From Eriocheir sinensis (Eukaryota > Arthropoda > Malacostraca > Decapoda > Varunidae): DNA of 64,000 bases. Every line of letters starts with the position of its first letter. Position 1 is the stretch's first letter. The stretch covers positions 18,210,100-18,274,099 of the forward strand of contig NC_066517.1 in the NCBI RefSeq assembly GCF_024679095.1, given 5' to 3'. Shown here piece after piece: positions 1-34,380 of this stretch. The position numbers were made by a program, and so were the translations under genes. The notes beneath the pieces are model-generated. The model saw nothing but the letters and a program-made list of their open reading frames with translations. It was not told where the DNA came from and did not search any database.

Positions 1-38
1 TAAACTCAACCTTCAGTAGCGTATTAACAAAAGAGAAC

Positions 39-1560
39 ATGACATCGATCCCAGCTTCGAGGAATGTTTTCCAAGGTCCTGACGAACATAAGCTGGCGTT
101 GACCGAAATTGATATCAGTGAAGTGCGTGCGTACCTGCAAAAAATCAATCCAAACAAATCTCCCGTTCCTGACGGGTTATCTCCTCGCATATTAAGAGTA
201 TGTAGCCAACAGCTAGAATTACCCATAACGTTAATGTTCAACAGGTTATTAGCACAGGCAAGCGTGCCCCTTGCGTGGAAAAGAGTCAACGTTACCCCGA
301 TCTTTAAAAAAAGGAGCCAGTAATTATCGTCAAATTAGACTTACATCTGTCCTAATTAAACTATTCGAAAAACTGATCAGGGATATAATGATCACTTTCC
401 TCGAAACAAATAATTTGATAACTGATAATAATTATAATCAGCACGGATTTCATAGTAACCGATCTTGCCTCGCCAACTTATTAATTTTCTTCAATGACGT
501 ACATTCAAGCAGGGACGCCCAGATGCCCATATGACATAATTTGCTTGGACTTTCAGAAAGCATTTGATAAAGTTCCCCATGTTAGACTTACATCAAAACT
601 GCGTTCCCACGGTATAGGTGATCATCTGTGCGCGTGGATTCAAGACTGGCTCACAGATAGGCAACAGGGTGTTGTTCTCACTGTTGAAGCATCCGATTGG
701 CAACCCGTAACCAGTGGCGTGCCCCAAGGATCGGTCTAGGGGCCAACACTATTCATAATTTACGTGAACGATTTAGAAATTGATATCCTATCAAAAGTAG
801 CCAAATTCGCCGACGACACCAAAATAGGAGGTACGGTAACAAACAGTAAAAATTGCGAGAATATTCAATCAGATTTAACAAGACTTGCCGAATGGAGCGA
901 CAAGTGGCAAATGTGTTTCAACGTAGATAAATGTAAAGTTATGCACATTGGTGAAAAGAACCCTTGCTTTAAATATCAGATTCATGAACATAAGCCCAGC
1001 GAAGTAAAACAAGAAAAAGATCTTGGTGTCATTATCAGTAACACTCTTAAAATGAGCGATGAATGTACAGGAGCGAGTAAAAAAGCCAATATGATGTTAG
1101 GAATAATCTCAAGAAACTTTGATTATAAATCACTCGAACTTATGAAGAGATTATATTCAGCATTTGTAAGACCACACCTAGAATATGCCGTCCAGTTCTG
1201 GTCACCGAATTATACTAAGGATCATGATTTGCTAGAAGGGATACAGAGACGAGCAAACAAACAAATTCCCTCGTTCCGCAACTTGCCGTATGAGGAGCGT
1301 TTAAAGCGTTTAGATATGTTTTCCTTAGAAAAAGCGAAGGGTAAGGGAGGACTTAATCAAAGTGTTCAAAATTCTTAATAAATTCGAAAACATTAAGCAA
1401 GACAGTCTATTTCAGGATGAAGTTAAAAAAAGAGAGATGTAACACATTGGAGCGCAGAAGTTATTTCAATACTAGAGTAGTCGATCATTGGAATAGACTC
1501 CCGCCGTTAGTAGTTAGCTCACAGAGTGTAAATAGTTTCGTATTCATTTGATAAGTAGCA
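39..1560 (+). mobile_element. CR1-like LINE reverse transcriptase, broken
   Basis: Decayed non-LTR retrotransposon RT. The frame is broken near 310 and 500 and by a stop at 737-739. In order one can read the finger region (NKSPVPDGLSPRIL), the first catalytic motif (LDFQKAFDKVPH, about 547-582), the GVPQGSV motif just before the stop, the FADDT catalytic box (about 810), the LEYAVQFWSP thumb motif (about 1180) and the MFSLEKAKGKGGL block. A C-terminal FNTRVVDHWNRLPP-like block near 1470-1510 is in another frame. The SLEK..RG and WNRLP blocks are typical of CR1-like elements. Endonuclease and ORF1 are absent, so the copy is dead. It occupies the intron or flank upstream of the P450 exons. Confidence 0.9.
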
Positions 1561-1833
1561 TAAGTCCAGGGTAGTAATTTCCTCTTATTTCTCCCTTTCC
1601 TGTACAATTTCCATGTCCCTTTCTTCCAAAAAAGGCACATGGTGTTCTCTTCTAACTATTTCCTGCCGGCACGTTGTCGGAGGGAGAAGTGGGTGAGGAG
1701 GAGCCTTCATCTATTCTATCCCGTCCAACCACACTTAGATTACTAATGGTAGCGCTAGCAAATAGATACCCTCGCCATAGACCGCCAGGTCTTCTGGTGT
1801 CTGTTCTTTCTAATTATTCTTCCTCCTCCACAG

Positions 1834-3341
1834 AGAATCAACTCACGGCCACCTGCACCGACATCTTCATGGCCGGCACGGAGACAGGGTCGGCGTCGGT
1901 GTCCTTCGGTATCCTGCTGATGGCGTTGCACCCGGAGATCATGGCCAGGGTACAGAAGGAGCTGGACGAGGTGGTGGGCCGCGAGCGTCTCCCTTCCCTC
2001 GAGGACAGGAACAAGTGCGTATAGACAATCGATCAGTTCTGGCAGTGTGTGCGGGAGGAGAGTCATGAACAGCTTACTTGTGTCTTATTGTTGAATTATT
2101 TCACTTTTCACACGATACAGTGACACAAATACAGCCACTCTTTTAACTATGCGAGACGAGATCGAGTCGCGAAGAGCAACTTATATATGCCTCACTGTTG
2201 CAACATTGGTACAGTATTAGTACAAGAGCAGGATAAGAAAAAGAAGAGGAAAAAGCAGTACTGATAGACGAAAAGAAGAACAAGAACAAGGAGCAGTAAT
2301 AGTAGAGGAGGAAGATAACATTTCTTGTTTTCATACGAGAGGGAGACACGATACCTAATATCAGGGTTTAACTCTACCTAGAGACATAGCATTTGGCCGA
2401 GTTTGCCGTACGGATCAACACTGCAGAGGAACCTATAGCTCTCCACCATCGGAAATGTATTGCCTTTGCCCAGTGAGTAGCGCCTCGTGACCAGGATCAA
2501 CAGAGTCTATTCTAACCCTTCTCGTGGCCGTCCCTGCAGGCTGGTGTACACGGACGCGACGCTCAGCGAGGTGTTCCGCTTCCGAGGCGCAGCACCCCTC
2601 ACCGTGCCGCACAAAGCCATGCGGGACACCATTCTCCAGGTGGGTAGGTCCCCCTCACACGCCTACCTGCATGTACGTTACCTCATCTTTCCCCACACGC
2701 ACACCTCAGCACTTTTCCCTTTAAGGCTTGTTATTTTCAGCTCATTCCCTTCACCTTGTATAACCATCACCACACCTGCTACCACAGCCCTGCTATTGCA
2801 TTCAATATCACATAGTGTGATATTGACTGTTATTAATGAAAGACATATATTTCAGTCAGCCCCATATTTTCGTCTTCTTGTGTGTGTTCTGCGTAGGGTT
2901 CCGTGTTTTTTTTAGATTTTGTGGGTGTGTTGGTTTCTATAACTCCTCTGTGTGTGTGTTGATTCCTTTTAGTCATCTTGTGTGTTGTGTGTTGGTTTCT
3001 GTAACTTTTTCTGTGCCTATAGTGGTTTCTGTTGGTCTTCTTGTATGTACTAGGTTTGTGTTGGTTTCTGTTCGCTTGTGTCTTGTGTCTAGGTTTATGT
3101 TGTTTTTTGTAACTTTTGTGTGTGTTGGTTTCCAGGGCCACAGAATTCCAGCGGACACGATTCTGATGCTGAACCTGTACTCGATTCACATGAACCCTGA
3201 GTACTGGGGCGACCCTGAGACCTTCCGCCCCGAGCGTTTCCTGAACCCAGACGGCTCCTACCGCAAGGACGAGCGCCACATCCCCTTCGGAAAAGGTGAA
3301 AAAAAAAAAACCGAAAACCTGACCACCGCTTGAGTGCTGCC

Positions 3342-3390
<49 letters not shown>

Positions 3391-4104
3391 ATCATGAATA
3401 TAGATAAACGTTAAAGAGAGGCAGGTGATAACACTATAATATCTCTCATCTGATATATGCTTCACTTTGCTTTCGTTCCTTTTTGAGTAGGATAAGAAAG
3501 AGATGAAGAAAATATTTTCTCGTCTTTTAGTGTGTGGTTTCATTCTTCGAAGTTTCAGCGACGAGACGAACAGAGAAAGGTTTCGTAATTCACTTTTTAT
3601 TATCTTCCCATCTTCTTTGTCTTAATCATTTCGTTCCTCTTCCTTTTTTACCTTCCCTTCACCCTTTTAGAAATCCTTGGTTCCTTCCTCCCTTCTTTCC
3701 ATCCTTCGTTCCCTTCCTTCCTTATTCCTCACCTCCTTCCGTCCTTCGTCCCGTCTTTCCTTCCTTCCTTCCTTTCAAATTTCTTACTCTCCATCCTCCA
3801 TCCCCTCCTTCCTTCCTTATTTCCACGTAGTAATAGTCAGGCAGTCATGTGGCCGTGTCCTTCAAGTCTCGTGGTGTTTGCGATTATTTGCTTCCAGTTC
3901 TCACCTCACGCAACATCCGCAGGTCGCCGCATATGCCTCGGGGAGTCCCTGGCGAGGATGACTTCCTTCGTGCTCTTCACAAGCCTCCTGCAGAACTTCA
4001 CCTTCACCCTGGACCCCGCCGTGCCCGTGCCCAACACCGAGGGAATATGTGGCTTCACCCTCGGCCCGCCAGAGTTCCGTGTCTTCGCCAAGCCCAGAGT
4101 GTGA
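1834..4104 (+). CDS. Cytochrome P450, CYP2 clan, 3' exons only
   Basis: C-terminal 207 residues of a microsomal haem-thiolate monooxygenase. Exons: 1834-2014, 2540-2639, 3136-3295, 3923-4104 (stop TGA 4102-4104). All introns are GT/AG and phases match (2, 0, 1); the first exon starts mid-codon, so at least one exon lies upstream. Exon 1 has the I-helix oxygen-binding motif AGTETG. Exon 2 has the K-helix ExxR (EVFR). Exon 3 has the PERF motif (RPERFL). The haem loop FGKGRRICLG, with its ligand cysteine, is split by the last intron. Members of this clan oxidise steroids, fatty acids or xenobiotics with P450 reductase at the ER; the substrate cannot be told from sequence. The residue after the I-helix Thr is Gly where Thr or Ser is usual. 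No stops or frameshifts are seen. It resembles arthropod CYP2-clan enzymes; the family number is not assignable by eye. Confidence 0.93.
3344..3385. repeat. (TC)n microsatellite in P450 intron
   Basis: About 21 TC units, shortly after the third P450 exon. The rest of this intron (3296-3922) is pyrimidine-rich CTTC-type sequence with no other feature. Confidence 0.95.
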
Positions 4105-4188
4105 GGGCGGGAGAGTCACCCACCCCTTCCCTGATGATACCTTTCGCTGTGATTGTGGGTACTTCCATATAATAGGTTGTTTCATGTG

Positions 4189-4317
4189 ACTCTACTGTAT
4201 TTGTTTTGGCAAGGCCTCTCACGATAGCTTAGTCCCGGTGATCAGAAAAGCGTGTTGATTCAGCAGCAGGGACCGTGTTTAAAATAATGATGCGATGAAG
4301 AATAGCGAAGCAATATA
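4189..4317 (+). repeat. Dispersed repeat D1, copy 1
   Basis: Shares a block with 5718-5850, including the motifs TTTTGGCAAGGCCTCT, GGTGATCAGAAAAGC and GATTCAGCAGCAGG in the same order and orientation. It lies in or just after the P450 3' UTR. Confidence 0.7.
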
Positions 4318-4425
4318 CCTGTAACCATATTCCTTATACCTTATCTACACTTGTTACACTCCCGCTGGTTCTGTTCTTTAGTCTAGTTTTCTTCAGTATC
4401 CGATGTGAGGTGGTTTTACTTCATT

Positions 4426-4431
4426 AATAAA
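4426..4431 (+). promoter_or_regulatory. Candidate poly(A) signal of the P450 gene
   Basis: AATAAA, 322 bases after the P450 stop codon and followed by a T-rich stretch. It is the first canonical hexamer I see downstream, but it lies beyond dispersed repeat D1, so real 3' ends could be earlier. Confidence 0.45.
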
Positions 4432-4699
4432 AACTTTCTCATCTCATTTTCTCTTTGTTGCTATTCTACGCCTTCCACTTTCCTGCTTCATTCCATTTTT
4501 GCCGAGGTTGAATAGTGGTGTGATGTGTGCGTGCGTGCGTGAGGGTGCGTGTCTGTTTGCGTGTGTGTACAATATTTAGCGCGGAGACAATGTGCCTTTG
4601 TCTTGTGTAGGTTGTATCGCAAATCATATAGCATTTTTTTAGATATGAAAATGATTTACATAATAATCAAATAATACTGTTGTGTATGTGTGTAATTCA

Positions 4700-5035
4700 C
4701 CTCTTTGTCTACTGCGGGTCTCTCTCGAGACAGCCAGCCGTTCCCCTACGGAAGAGCCGAAGAGCACAGAGCTCATAGTACCGATCTTTGGGTAGGACTG
4801 AGACCACTCACACACAACACACCGCGACAACGAGGTCACAACTCCTTGCCTGACGTCGCGTACCTACTCACTGCTAGGTGAACATGGGCTACACGTGAAA
4901 GAAGATAAACCCAACTTATCTTCACCCGGCCGGGGAATTGAACCCCGGTCCTTCTGGTTGTGAAACGCTAGGCCTGGCGCAAGACAAGTGGCTGTTGGGT
5001 AGTGGACACACGGAGCCAGTGGTAAAGGAGCTGAT
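4700..5035 (-). mobile_element. tRNA-derived SINE (family S3)
   Basis: On the minus strand a T-arm-like B box (GGGGTTCAATTCCCC, about 4931-4945) follows a tRNA-like head. The body includes GTTCACCTAGCAGTGAGTAG, a phrase common in decapod SINEs. Exact ends are not resolved. Confidence 0.65.
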
Positions 5036-5065
5036 CGTTCGGCACTCACAAACTCTACAAACTTT

Positions 5066-5165
5066 ACGAACTCTCATCTCTTCTTTCTTTTATAGGAGCA
5101 ATGCTTGGCGGGCTTTTTTGTTTTTGATATATTTTTCTCCTTGAGCTGCTTCCTTTACTGAAAAA
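5066..5165 (+). mobile_element. 3' tail of Jockey-like LINE (family J)
   Basis: Matches the 3' end of the LINE at 22716-25711 and the minus copy at 45119-45225: TTCTTTTATAGGAGCAATG, GGCGGGC, CTTGAGCTGC, then AAAAAATAAA. No coding part is left. Confidence 0.65.
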
Positions 5166-5483
5166 ATAAAGCTGACATGTATCAGACGCCCACCATGATT
5201 GCTCGCTAGCCTCAATCCTCATTGTGATGCCGGACAAGCAGGAACACCGGGCGTCCAACAGGGCCTCGCGAGGAGTCACTGAAAATAATTGTCAGTCCGC
5301 GCCAAGCTGCCTCTATGCCCCGTGTCTACCCTGACGAGACCAACCCCAGACAGTGCAGACACCTTCAGGAGGCTGCTGGGCGTAGCGGGACCACCTCTGT
5401 AAGCTGTGGCGACCCGAGTAAATATTCCATCACGGGCCCACAGTCTCCAACATGAAGTAAACACACACTTTTTTATTTGTTTA

Positions 5484-5640
5484 TATTTTTTAGGTGCTGC
5501 CTGAAGCGCCGGTAGGCTTTCTTTAGGGGTCTCTTCTGCCGCCCCAGCCCGTTGGTGGCACAGGCGAATTTTATTTATAGTGGCTGCCGTGGTATATGAC
5601 TTGCTTGCTTGGTCCATACTGCCCCCGGTACTCCTCTTGA
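5484..5640 (-). mobile_element. SINE family S1, truncated copy
   Basis: Matches the tail half of the full-length S1 copy at 43310-43627: GCGCCGGTAGGCT, then TTTATAGTGGC and a CATACTGCCCCC block. The tRNA-like head is missing. Confidence 0.65.
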
Positions 5641-5717
5641 CCGAAGTCGCTGAAGTTTGATTGATTTATTTCAGACTTTCGTATAAAGGTTGTGAGTATT
5701 TCTATAGGTAGTTTTAT

Positions 5718-5850
5718 GTAACTATACTGTATTCGTTTTGGCAAGGCCTCTTATGGCAGCTTAGTCCAGGTGATCAGAAAAGCTTGCAGATTCAGCAGCA
5801 GGAACCGTGGTTAAAAAATTACACGATAAAAGATAGCGAGGCAATACAAA
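5718..5850 (+). repeat. Dispersed repeat D1, copy 2
   Basis: Second copy of the block at 4189-4317, about 1.53 kb downstream in direct orientation, with scattered substitutions. Confidence 0.7.
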
Positions 5851-7156
5851 GCTGAGGGGAAATAAGTGTGAGAAAATTTTATGTACTACGTTATTTAACC
5901 TTCATATATCTATTTTTTTGTTTTTTTTTTGTTACAACTTTATGCCAATGTGACGTAGAATTTTCTCAGGAAGACGATGGTGGCTTCTGTTTTTTTCTTA
6001 ATATTAAATGGTAGTGTCAGGAAGGTGGGCGGGAGTGAGGCGTGTGCAGGCGTGAGTTTTAGATGAGCTGGGCACAGCAACATGGCCGCCGCGCCGCGCT
6101 GCTGGCGTCACCCATCCCACCACGGCGGGGTAAGGGATGCGCTCTCCATATAACCCTGTGTTCCAAATCCGAGCACAGCAGCTGTGGGCCGAATAGTTAT
6201 GGTCTGCATGAGCCAAGCACTGCTGCCACCAGAACTGAAAATCAGAGTTGGTTGCCATAAGTCTGTAGAAATCTGTAGACCCAGAATTATTTTGCCTACA
6301 GTCTGGGAGTCTTCGCAAACAACTTTAATGAAAGACTTGGGAGATCTGCCGGGGACAAAGGCAGATCATTATTGGGAGGAATGCTGATATTCGTAATTCC
6401 CTTCCGTTGGCGTGGCTGTTTACTAAATTAAGATGCTACTAAGTTCGTTGGCGTGCATTGACCTTGAGCTGCCCTTGAGGTACACGAGTGTAGTTACTGT
6501 CTCTTCTTATAGCAGATAAATACTTGCATTAATCTTTTAAGGTTGACATCTCATGCAGTGCGGTATGCATAGCGACCTCCTTCTGGGGTTGCTATCACCC
6601 ACTGACACCCAGACTGACTGACTTAACAGAACGAGTGACTGACTGGGCGGGGCAGGGGCAGGGGCAGGGGCAGCGCACTCAAGCATGCAGCGTCTGGGAC
6701 GTTCATTCATTCATGTGGTCTGTTTTGGTTTCCTCTGTGTTTTTAAAGGGAAACCATATAACTACTTAAAATAAGCTATCTTTTATAATTCGAATTGCTT
6801 TTTCCTCTATTACTCTTCATTTATTTATTCATCTATTTAATTTCGTTCCCTTTTTATGTGAGAATCTGTAGATTATTCTGTTCTCAAAAAATTCTGACAA
6901 TTGTGAATGATACACGAAATCTGCTGATCTCGCTTCCTGCAGCACAGCCATAGACCGTTCCTGTGTAGGCTGTGTGTGGGTGGCAACACTGAGTTGTCCT
7001 CGGCGCCTTGTACGTGTGGCTGAGCAGACCGCGCGTGGAGGGAGGCAGATGGCGGGTGTCAGCATGGCCTAGTGCACCGTCTTACCGCTGCTGTGGCACC
7101 GTTTTCTTCCACGTACGTTACCGTAGAAACTCTGCTCTGTCTCCACCACTAAAGAA

Positions 7157-7286
<130 letters not shown>

Positions 7287-7495
7287 CTCTTCACAACCAC
7301 TCCATCTGCTTTTAACCAGTCACGTTGTAACACAACCTATGCATAGTAGAGAGAATAGGCAGAAGCATTGCATCACTGAGACGGGACTTTGCTGTCTTTA
7401 TCGCAGACGAATGGAAGAGAGCTAACACATTTCTTGACAGCAGACCTGTCACTCAGCTTCCGTACTGGCCATAATTTGCCAGCCCTGCCCAGCTA

Positions 7496-7682
7496 AGTAA
7501 AACCCGTATTCTCATTATCGTATTTTGCACCCACAACAAATATTTCCAAAGGCCACAAGGAAGCTTGTTCGGCTTCTCATTAGGGTTTTTCAGGTTCATG
7601 GTGCAGAAGCCTTGTCAAACTATCACTAGGCTCGCAAAACTACCCATGGAAATAATCACAACCTCTACGAAAGCCTTATTAA
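7496..7682 (-). repeat. Dispersed repeat D3, minus copy
   Basis: Reverse complement of 21168-21358: shared motifs CATGGTGCAGAAGC, TGTCAAACTATCACTAGGC and CCTCTACGAAAGCCTT in the same order. Confidence 0.75.
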
Positions 7683-8383
7683 ACGTGTGGGTGTGTAAGT
7701 CCCGGAATGTTTGAGAATACGAGCCTCAGATTCGTGGTGTTCTTTGCACGTCTCGATCAAGGGCGGGACACGAGGCCACGTTAGGTAATGGGAGATATCT
7801 TGGAGCAGCGAGTATTTCTAGGGAGTGTCTTTGATAGTACAGGTATGATGAACACGGGGGAGGCACTAGTCGGGAAAGGAGCGTTTGAGTGTATGTCATT
7901 CACCATGGTCTCATCATGCGCTGGACTCGTAATCGCCAGCCTGTGTGTGTGCATGTGTGTGTGTGTGTGTGGGCGGGGACTTAGTAACAGTCGTGAATGG
8001 TAGCTGGAAGACTGGATATTTCTGGTGACATTTTTAAGCCCTAACACGGCCATCCTCCCGTCTGGCACCCCCGCCACTGTTTCCGTAACTTTAATTTCCT
8101 CACGTTCCTCCTGCGGCTGCATCTCATCTTCGTCTTTAAGTTTTCCGTCGCTAAGGACATGCCCTCCCCCAGCACCACCAATGGCATGTCCTCAGCAACG
8201 ACGAGACAAAAAGTAAAGAAGTGATGGGCAACGAGGGAGAGTGGAGAGAAAAAATAAATAAAATAAAGGAAGCTGTTGACTTCAAGCACAATAACTTCCC
8301 ATAAGCAAACAACACAGTAAAATGAAATCAAAGGCGGTGAAAAAACATAACCTCGCTGCAGCTGATAATATAAGAAGGCTGTG

Positions 8384-8419
8384 AGTGTGTGTGTGTGTGT
8401 GTGTTTGTGTGTGTGTGTC
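8384..8419. repeat. (TG)n microsatellite, copy A allele
   Basis: Interrupted TG array. The homologous array in copy B (58435-58478) is longer and uninterrupted. Confidence 0.9.
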
Positions 8420-9052
8420 CGCCAAGGATCGACCATTAATCCATTCGTTACCATTATTAGCAATCTGACAGTGAGTGTGGGCGTACGGGACTCTATTCAT
8501 CGGGGGGGGAGGGGGGGGGGGGTAAACTCTGCCCGAAAAATATTTTTCCTGTAACTCAAGCAGTTATAAATAAATAAATAAATATATGATATATGAAGGT
8601 TAATTGCTAAATCTGACCCATATTTACAGTTGTTACGTAAAACCTAAAGTATCAAGTTGAACTGAGTAATGATAATAGTTATTCTTTTCTAATGTAATAC
8701 TAACTACATAAAGGCTGTTACTGATATATATTACAAAAGTATAAGTATAATATTAATACTTAAAAATTGCAGTATATTATAATTATTTTTCAAGATAAAA
8801 GTGCCTTGATCAGGAAAGCAGAAGACTGAGGGCCAATGATTCTGAGCTCTAAGCACAAGAGTTACATGTAGGGCGGCCATGCCTCTGCACACACTGTCAT
8901 ACTGTCATCACGTATATGTGTGTCAGAGTTGTTGTGTATTATGCTCTTTTGGGGTCCTTCTCTTCTCAACCAAGGGTGTGATGACCAGGGGAACGCCAGG
9001 GGCCCGCGTTTCCGTTGTTCCTGATTGGTGTCCTCTCACTCATTCCTCGCAG

Positions 9053-9156
9053 GTGATTATCGTCCCCTCCCAAGCCTCTTCCCCCACGAGGCTTGGCTAT
9101 GAGTTGCCGCCTCAGGGTTTGGCCCCGCCGTGACGGCCCGCTGGATCCACCCCGAG
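9053..9156 (+). other. Exon-like segment, frameshifted copy
   Basis: Preceded by CGCAG and followed by GTAAGT. Compared with the copy at 60156-60258 it has one extra T in a run, so the frame that is open in copy B is shifted here. No domain recognised; this may be part of a repeat rather than a gene. Confidence 0.25.
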
Positions 9157-9276
9157 GTAAGTAATTAAATGAGGTACTCACAGAAGGCTGTCTCCGCATA
9201 CCTGGTTCATAATGGCGTCTAAAGGCACCTGAATTTTTCATATATTAAAACATTACTAAAGGTGCGGCCTTATCTC

Positions 9277-9487
9277 CTCCCCAACCTCCCCGAGCTCCTG
9301 AGCTGTGTTGGCAAATTTTGTTCATCTTGCCACGTGTTGCTTTTGAATCTTCTTAAAAGAAGTCATCTTGGCGACAGCCGTGGGTGCCGCCCTTGAGGTG
9401 TCTGAGTCCACCCCTGGGCCAGCATTAAACAGCGCCGCCTCTCGTGGACGAAAGGAAAAGACAACGGAAATGTTTCCTGTTAGCAGG
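9277..9487 (+). repeat. Segment present three times in window
   Basis: Matches 60377-60655 (copy B) and 63394-63617 (copy C). Landmarks are ACCTCCCCGAGCTCCTGAGC, TCATCTTGGCGACAGCCGTGG and ACAGCGCCGCC. Copy A lacks about 20 bases at the site where copy B carries a 55-bp tandem duplication. Confidence 0.85.
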
Positions 9488-9710
9488 AAAAAACGTGATT
9501 ATTGGGAACGAAACACTTGGGAACGTAGAGGTATACGTCTACCTAAGACAATCAATGAGTGTACATCCAACACAAAAAAATAAATCAAGAAGATAAGTAG
9601 AATGGGATGGATCCTTTTGGTAAACATAAAATCATGACAAGCAACCTCCTGCGCTCCCTCAAGAAAAATGAACGAATCATCTCGGGTAAAAAGGTGTCAT
9701 TTAGGGTAGA

Positions 9711-9829
9711 ATGTCGCCGGCTCGGAGCACCTGTGTGAAAGCGTACTTAAAGGAGCCCCGGACAGGACACTGTTATGCAGTAGTGCCCCAGCCTCCGTCA
9801 AGACCGGGTGTAATCGGCCCGCTCCCAGT
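9711..9829 (+). other. Short open frame with splice donor (copy A)
   Basis: A 40-codon ATG frame beginning MSPARSTCVKAY and running to a GTG|GTGAGT donor-like site. It is identical at 60880-60998 in copy B. With so little divergence, identity says nothing about selection. Not recognised. Confidence 0.2.
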
Positions 9830-9849
9830 GGTGAGTCCTGTGTGCGCGC

Positions 9850-9851
9850 GC

Positions 9852-9898
<47 letters not shown>
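9850..9898. repeat. (GC)n(GT)n microsatellite, copy A allele
   Basis: Longer than the homologous array in copy B (61009-61037). Confidence 0.95.
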
Positions 9899-9899
<1 letters not shown>

Positions 9900-10519
9900 A
9901 TTATACACAGACAGACACAGAAGAAACATAAATAATGACCAAAGCAATCCATTCCTTTTCTTTTTCACGGTCCAGGAGGCGGGTCGGGGCACCATGATAT
10001 ACAAGGAAACAAGTCTTCAACGTTTGAGAACACTGCGTGCTATTAACTTATTCTGGGGTCGACTGAGTTTATACAACTCTTCAGTACGTACGCTGGATAC
10101 CGTCAGACATAATTATATATACACAGTCTTTTTTTATTTAATTTCCTTCTCTTCTCTTTTCCCCCTCCCCCTTCCCTACCTCCCAGCTCATCATCATCTC
10201 ATCCCTTCCTCCAATGAGCGCGTAATCGGCTCACTTCCTAAACTGCTTCATCAGCTGATGTTCGAGGCTTTGTTGGAGTGCTTCATCTTGTCAGTCGAGT
10301 TAGAAGCGTCCTCGGGGGAGCTGGGCGGTATTGGGTTGCGGGGTGGGGAGGGCGGGGAGGCGTGTGGGTGGCCTGGGGAAGGGAGGGGGTGGCATTATGG
10401 AGCGTGGATGTAGCTATAGTGACAGTATAGTCATTCCAATAACGACTCTTGCAATCTGTACAGCCCACGTCAGGCCCAGAGGCTACATACAGGCTGGACA
10501 CACGGATGCCCGGGACGAC

Positions 10520-10643
10520 CAGAACAAAGTCCTTGGCTCATTTTAGTCATTCTTCCCTGTATTGCCTCGCAGGAGTCTGTATCCTTCCTGTAATAGCGGC
10601 CCAAAAATGAACAGCACAGTCCCGGTGAGGCCTAACCAGCGCC
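10520..10643 (-). mobile_element. CR1-like LINE fragment at duplication edge
   Basis: In one minus frame it resembles the CR1 thumb region (CAVHFWAA and following). The clearer version is in copy B (61663-61775). The duplicated region ends within this remnant. Confidence 0.5.
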
Positions 10644-10984
10644 AAATACAATTCAAGGATAACTTCGAAGCTCCGGTTGCTTACGTTGCTCTAAATAAAA
10701 TCCAAGACTATTTGTGCGGTTTCTGGCGGCAGTACAGTGATATCTGGGTCGGAGGTCACGAAAAGTTGCGAGTGTGGGGTGTGCGTGTGTGGGGAGTGGA
10801 AGGGGAAGACACATATCGATTATGGCAATTATGAGTAATGCTTGACAGTTATGTCAACATTTGCCAAACGACTTTCTTTACGTGCGTGGAGCCAAGTGGT
10901 CATGGGGACACATGCGCCACTGGGCAAAGCCAACACTTGCCATGCTTTCTTAAATTCTGTCATACTTCTGCTCCTATTCGCCTA

Positions 10985-11412
10985 CGATAAAGGGACAGCA
11001 CACAAACGGTACGTGAACCATCGCACTCCTGCTTATCATGATCACATTTCTGCCCGGAATCGCCTCAAATCTCTTCTACGACTCGCCAAAAACTTTTTTT
11101 TTCTGACAACTCCATTCGACGATTTAGGGCATGCTCCTACCTTAAGTCTGTTATTAAAATTCTTAAGAATGATGACGCCACGATTTCCTGTTATTATAAT
11201 TCTTAAAATTTATTTTTTCTATATATGCCCACTGTCCTAAATCCTAAGAAAGCTAATGGACCTGATGGAGTGCCTCCTATTGTCCTTAAGAATTGTACTT
11301 CCTTGCTGACGCCTTGCCTGGTTAAACTTTTTCGTCTCTGCCTTTCAACATCTACCTTTCCTTCCTGCTGGAAGTAGGCCTACATACAGCCTGTGCCTAA
11401 GAATGGTAAAGA
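10985..11412 (+). mobile_element. Jockey-like LINE (family J) RT fragment
   Basis: Matches 23690-24250 with an internal deletion: CACTCCTGCT, TTTCTGCCCG, then ANGPDGVPPIVLKNCTSLLT-like finger-domain residues, ending at CCTGTGCCTAAGAA. Stops and frameshifts are present. It lies about 0.2 kb upstream of the transporter start codon, so it may be part of the promoter or a 5' UTR. Confidence 0.8.
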
Positions 11413-11559
11413 AACCAGCCTAGAAGAAAAAAAAAAGACCCCACGGCGGCGGCGTGTGTGGGGGGTAGGGGGGGAGCGGGGAGGGGGGGGTAGCCAATCA
11501 CTCATACATAACGAGCAAAGAGTATGAGAATTATCACAAGTCACACGTATCTCCTGCAG

Positions 11560-11637
11560 CATGTTCAACACCGCCGCCACCACCACCACCACCACCACCA
11601 CTGCCCCCGCCTTTGCCCCCGATCCCGCCGCAGGAGG
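11560..11637 (+). promoter_or_regulatory. 5' leader of transporter with CAC repeat and uORF
   Basis: CTGCAG just before 11560 could be a splice acceptor, making this the leader part of the first coding exon. An ATG at 11561, out of frame with the main start, opens a frame through a (CAC)n run (MFNTAATTTTTTTTAPAF) that overlaps the main start at 11638. The main frame is open upstream as His/Arg-rich residues with no ATG until 11524, so 11638 is the best start. Confidence 0.4.
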
Positions 11638-33619
<21,982 letters not shown>

Positions 33620-34044
33620 GTGACGGAAAGAATAGTTCTCTGTCTCTCTTAATTATAGTTTTTTTTTATAGATAAACGTATAGATATAACCTTTTTGTCT
33701 TATTTAGTTTTCTTTTTCTCAGCTTTTTTGCCTTTTTATTTTTTGTTCGTTTTTTTCTTTTACCTTTTCTTTTTAGCTTATGTATTGTTGTTTTTGTTTA
33801 TCTTCCTCTTGTTGTTATTCCTCTTGTTCTTCTTCCTCTTGTTCCTCTTGTTCTTATTCATATTCTTCCCTTCCTTCCTTTTTTAAATGCAAAGTCGCAA
33901 ACCAACTCTCAGAATTGTCTCAGTCTCTCCATCATATTTTGCTTTGCCCTCGTTTATGTGCACCATTAACGTTTATTTTCTCTCTTTCACTTCAGGCAAA
34001 CGAAAGTTCCGAGGATTTTTTCATGTCTGGCTTGAGTTCGTACA
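33620..34044. other. Downstream of the transporter stop, no clear poly(A) signal
   Basis: T-rich 3' UTR-like sequence with TTCTTCCTCTTG repeats. I see no canonical AATAAA here. Confidence 0.5.
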
Positions 34045-34380
34045 TTGACTGACTGACTACGTGACTGATTTACCAACTTGCTGACGGACTGGTTGACTGA
34101 CTGACTATATGGCTGACTGACTGACCGACTAGGTAACTGACTAACGGATTTGCTGAGGAAGTGTGAATGACTGATTGACTGATTAATTAGATGACGAAAG
34201 GGGTGGTTAGCAAACAGGCTGACTAAATAACTGGCTGACAAACTGACTGATTGACTGACATGATGACAGCAGGGTTGATTAACGAATTGTCTGTATAAGC
34301 AACTGACTAACTTGATGAACGGGGTGGTTAACAAACTGGCTGACTAAACAACTGACTGACGAACTGAATGACTTAAATCC
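34045..34380. repeat. Degenerate (GACT)n repeat
   Basis: GACTGACTGACT-type units with frequent substitutions over about 330 bases. Confidence 0.85.
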
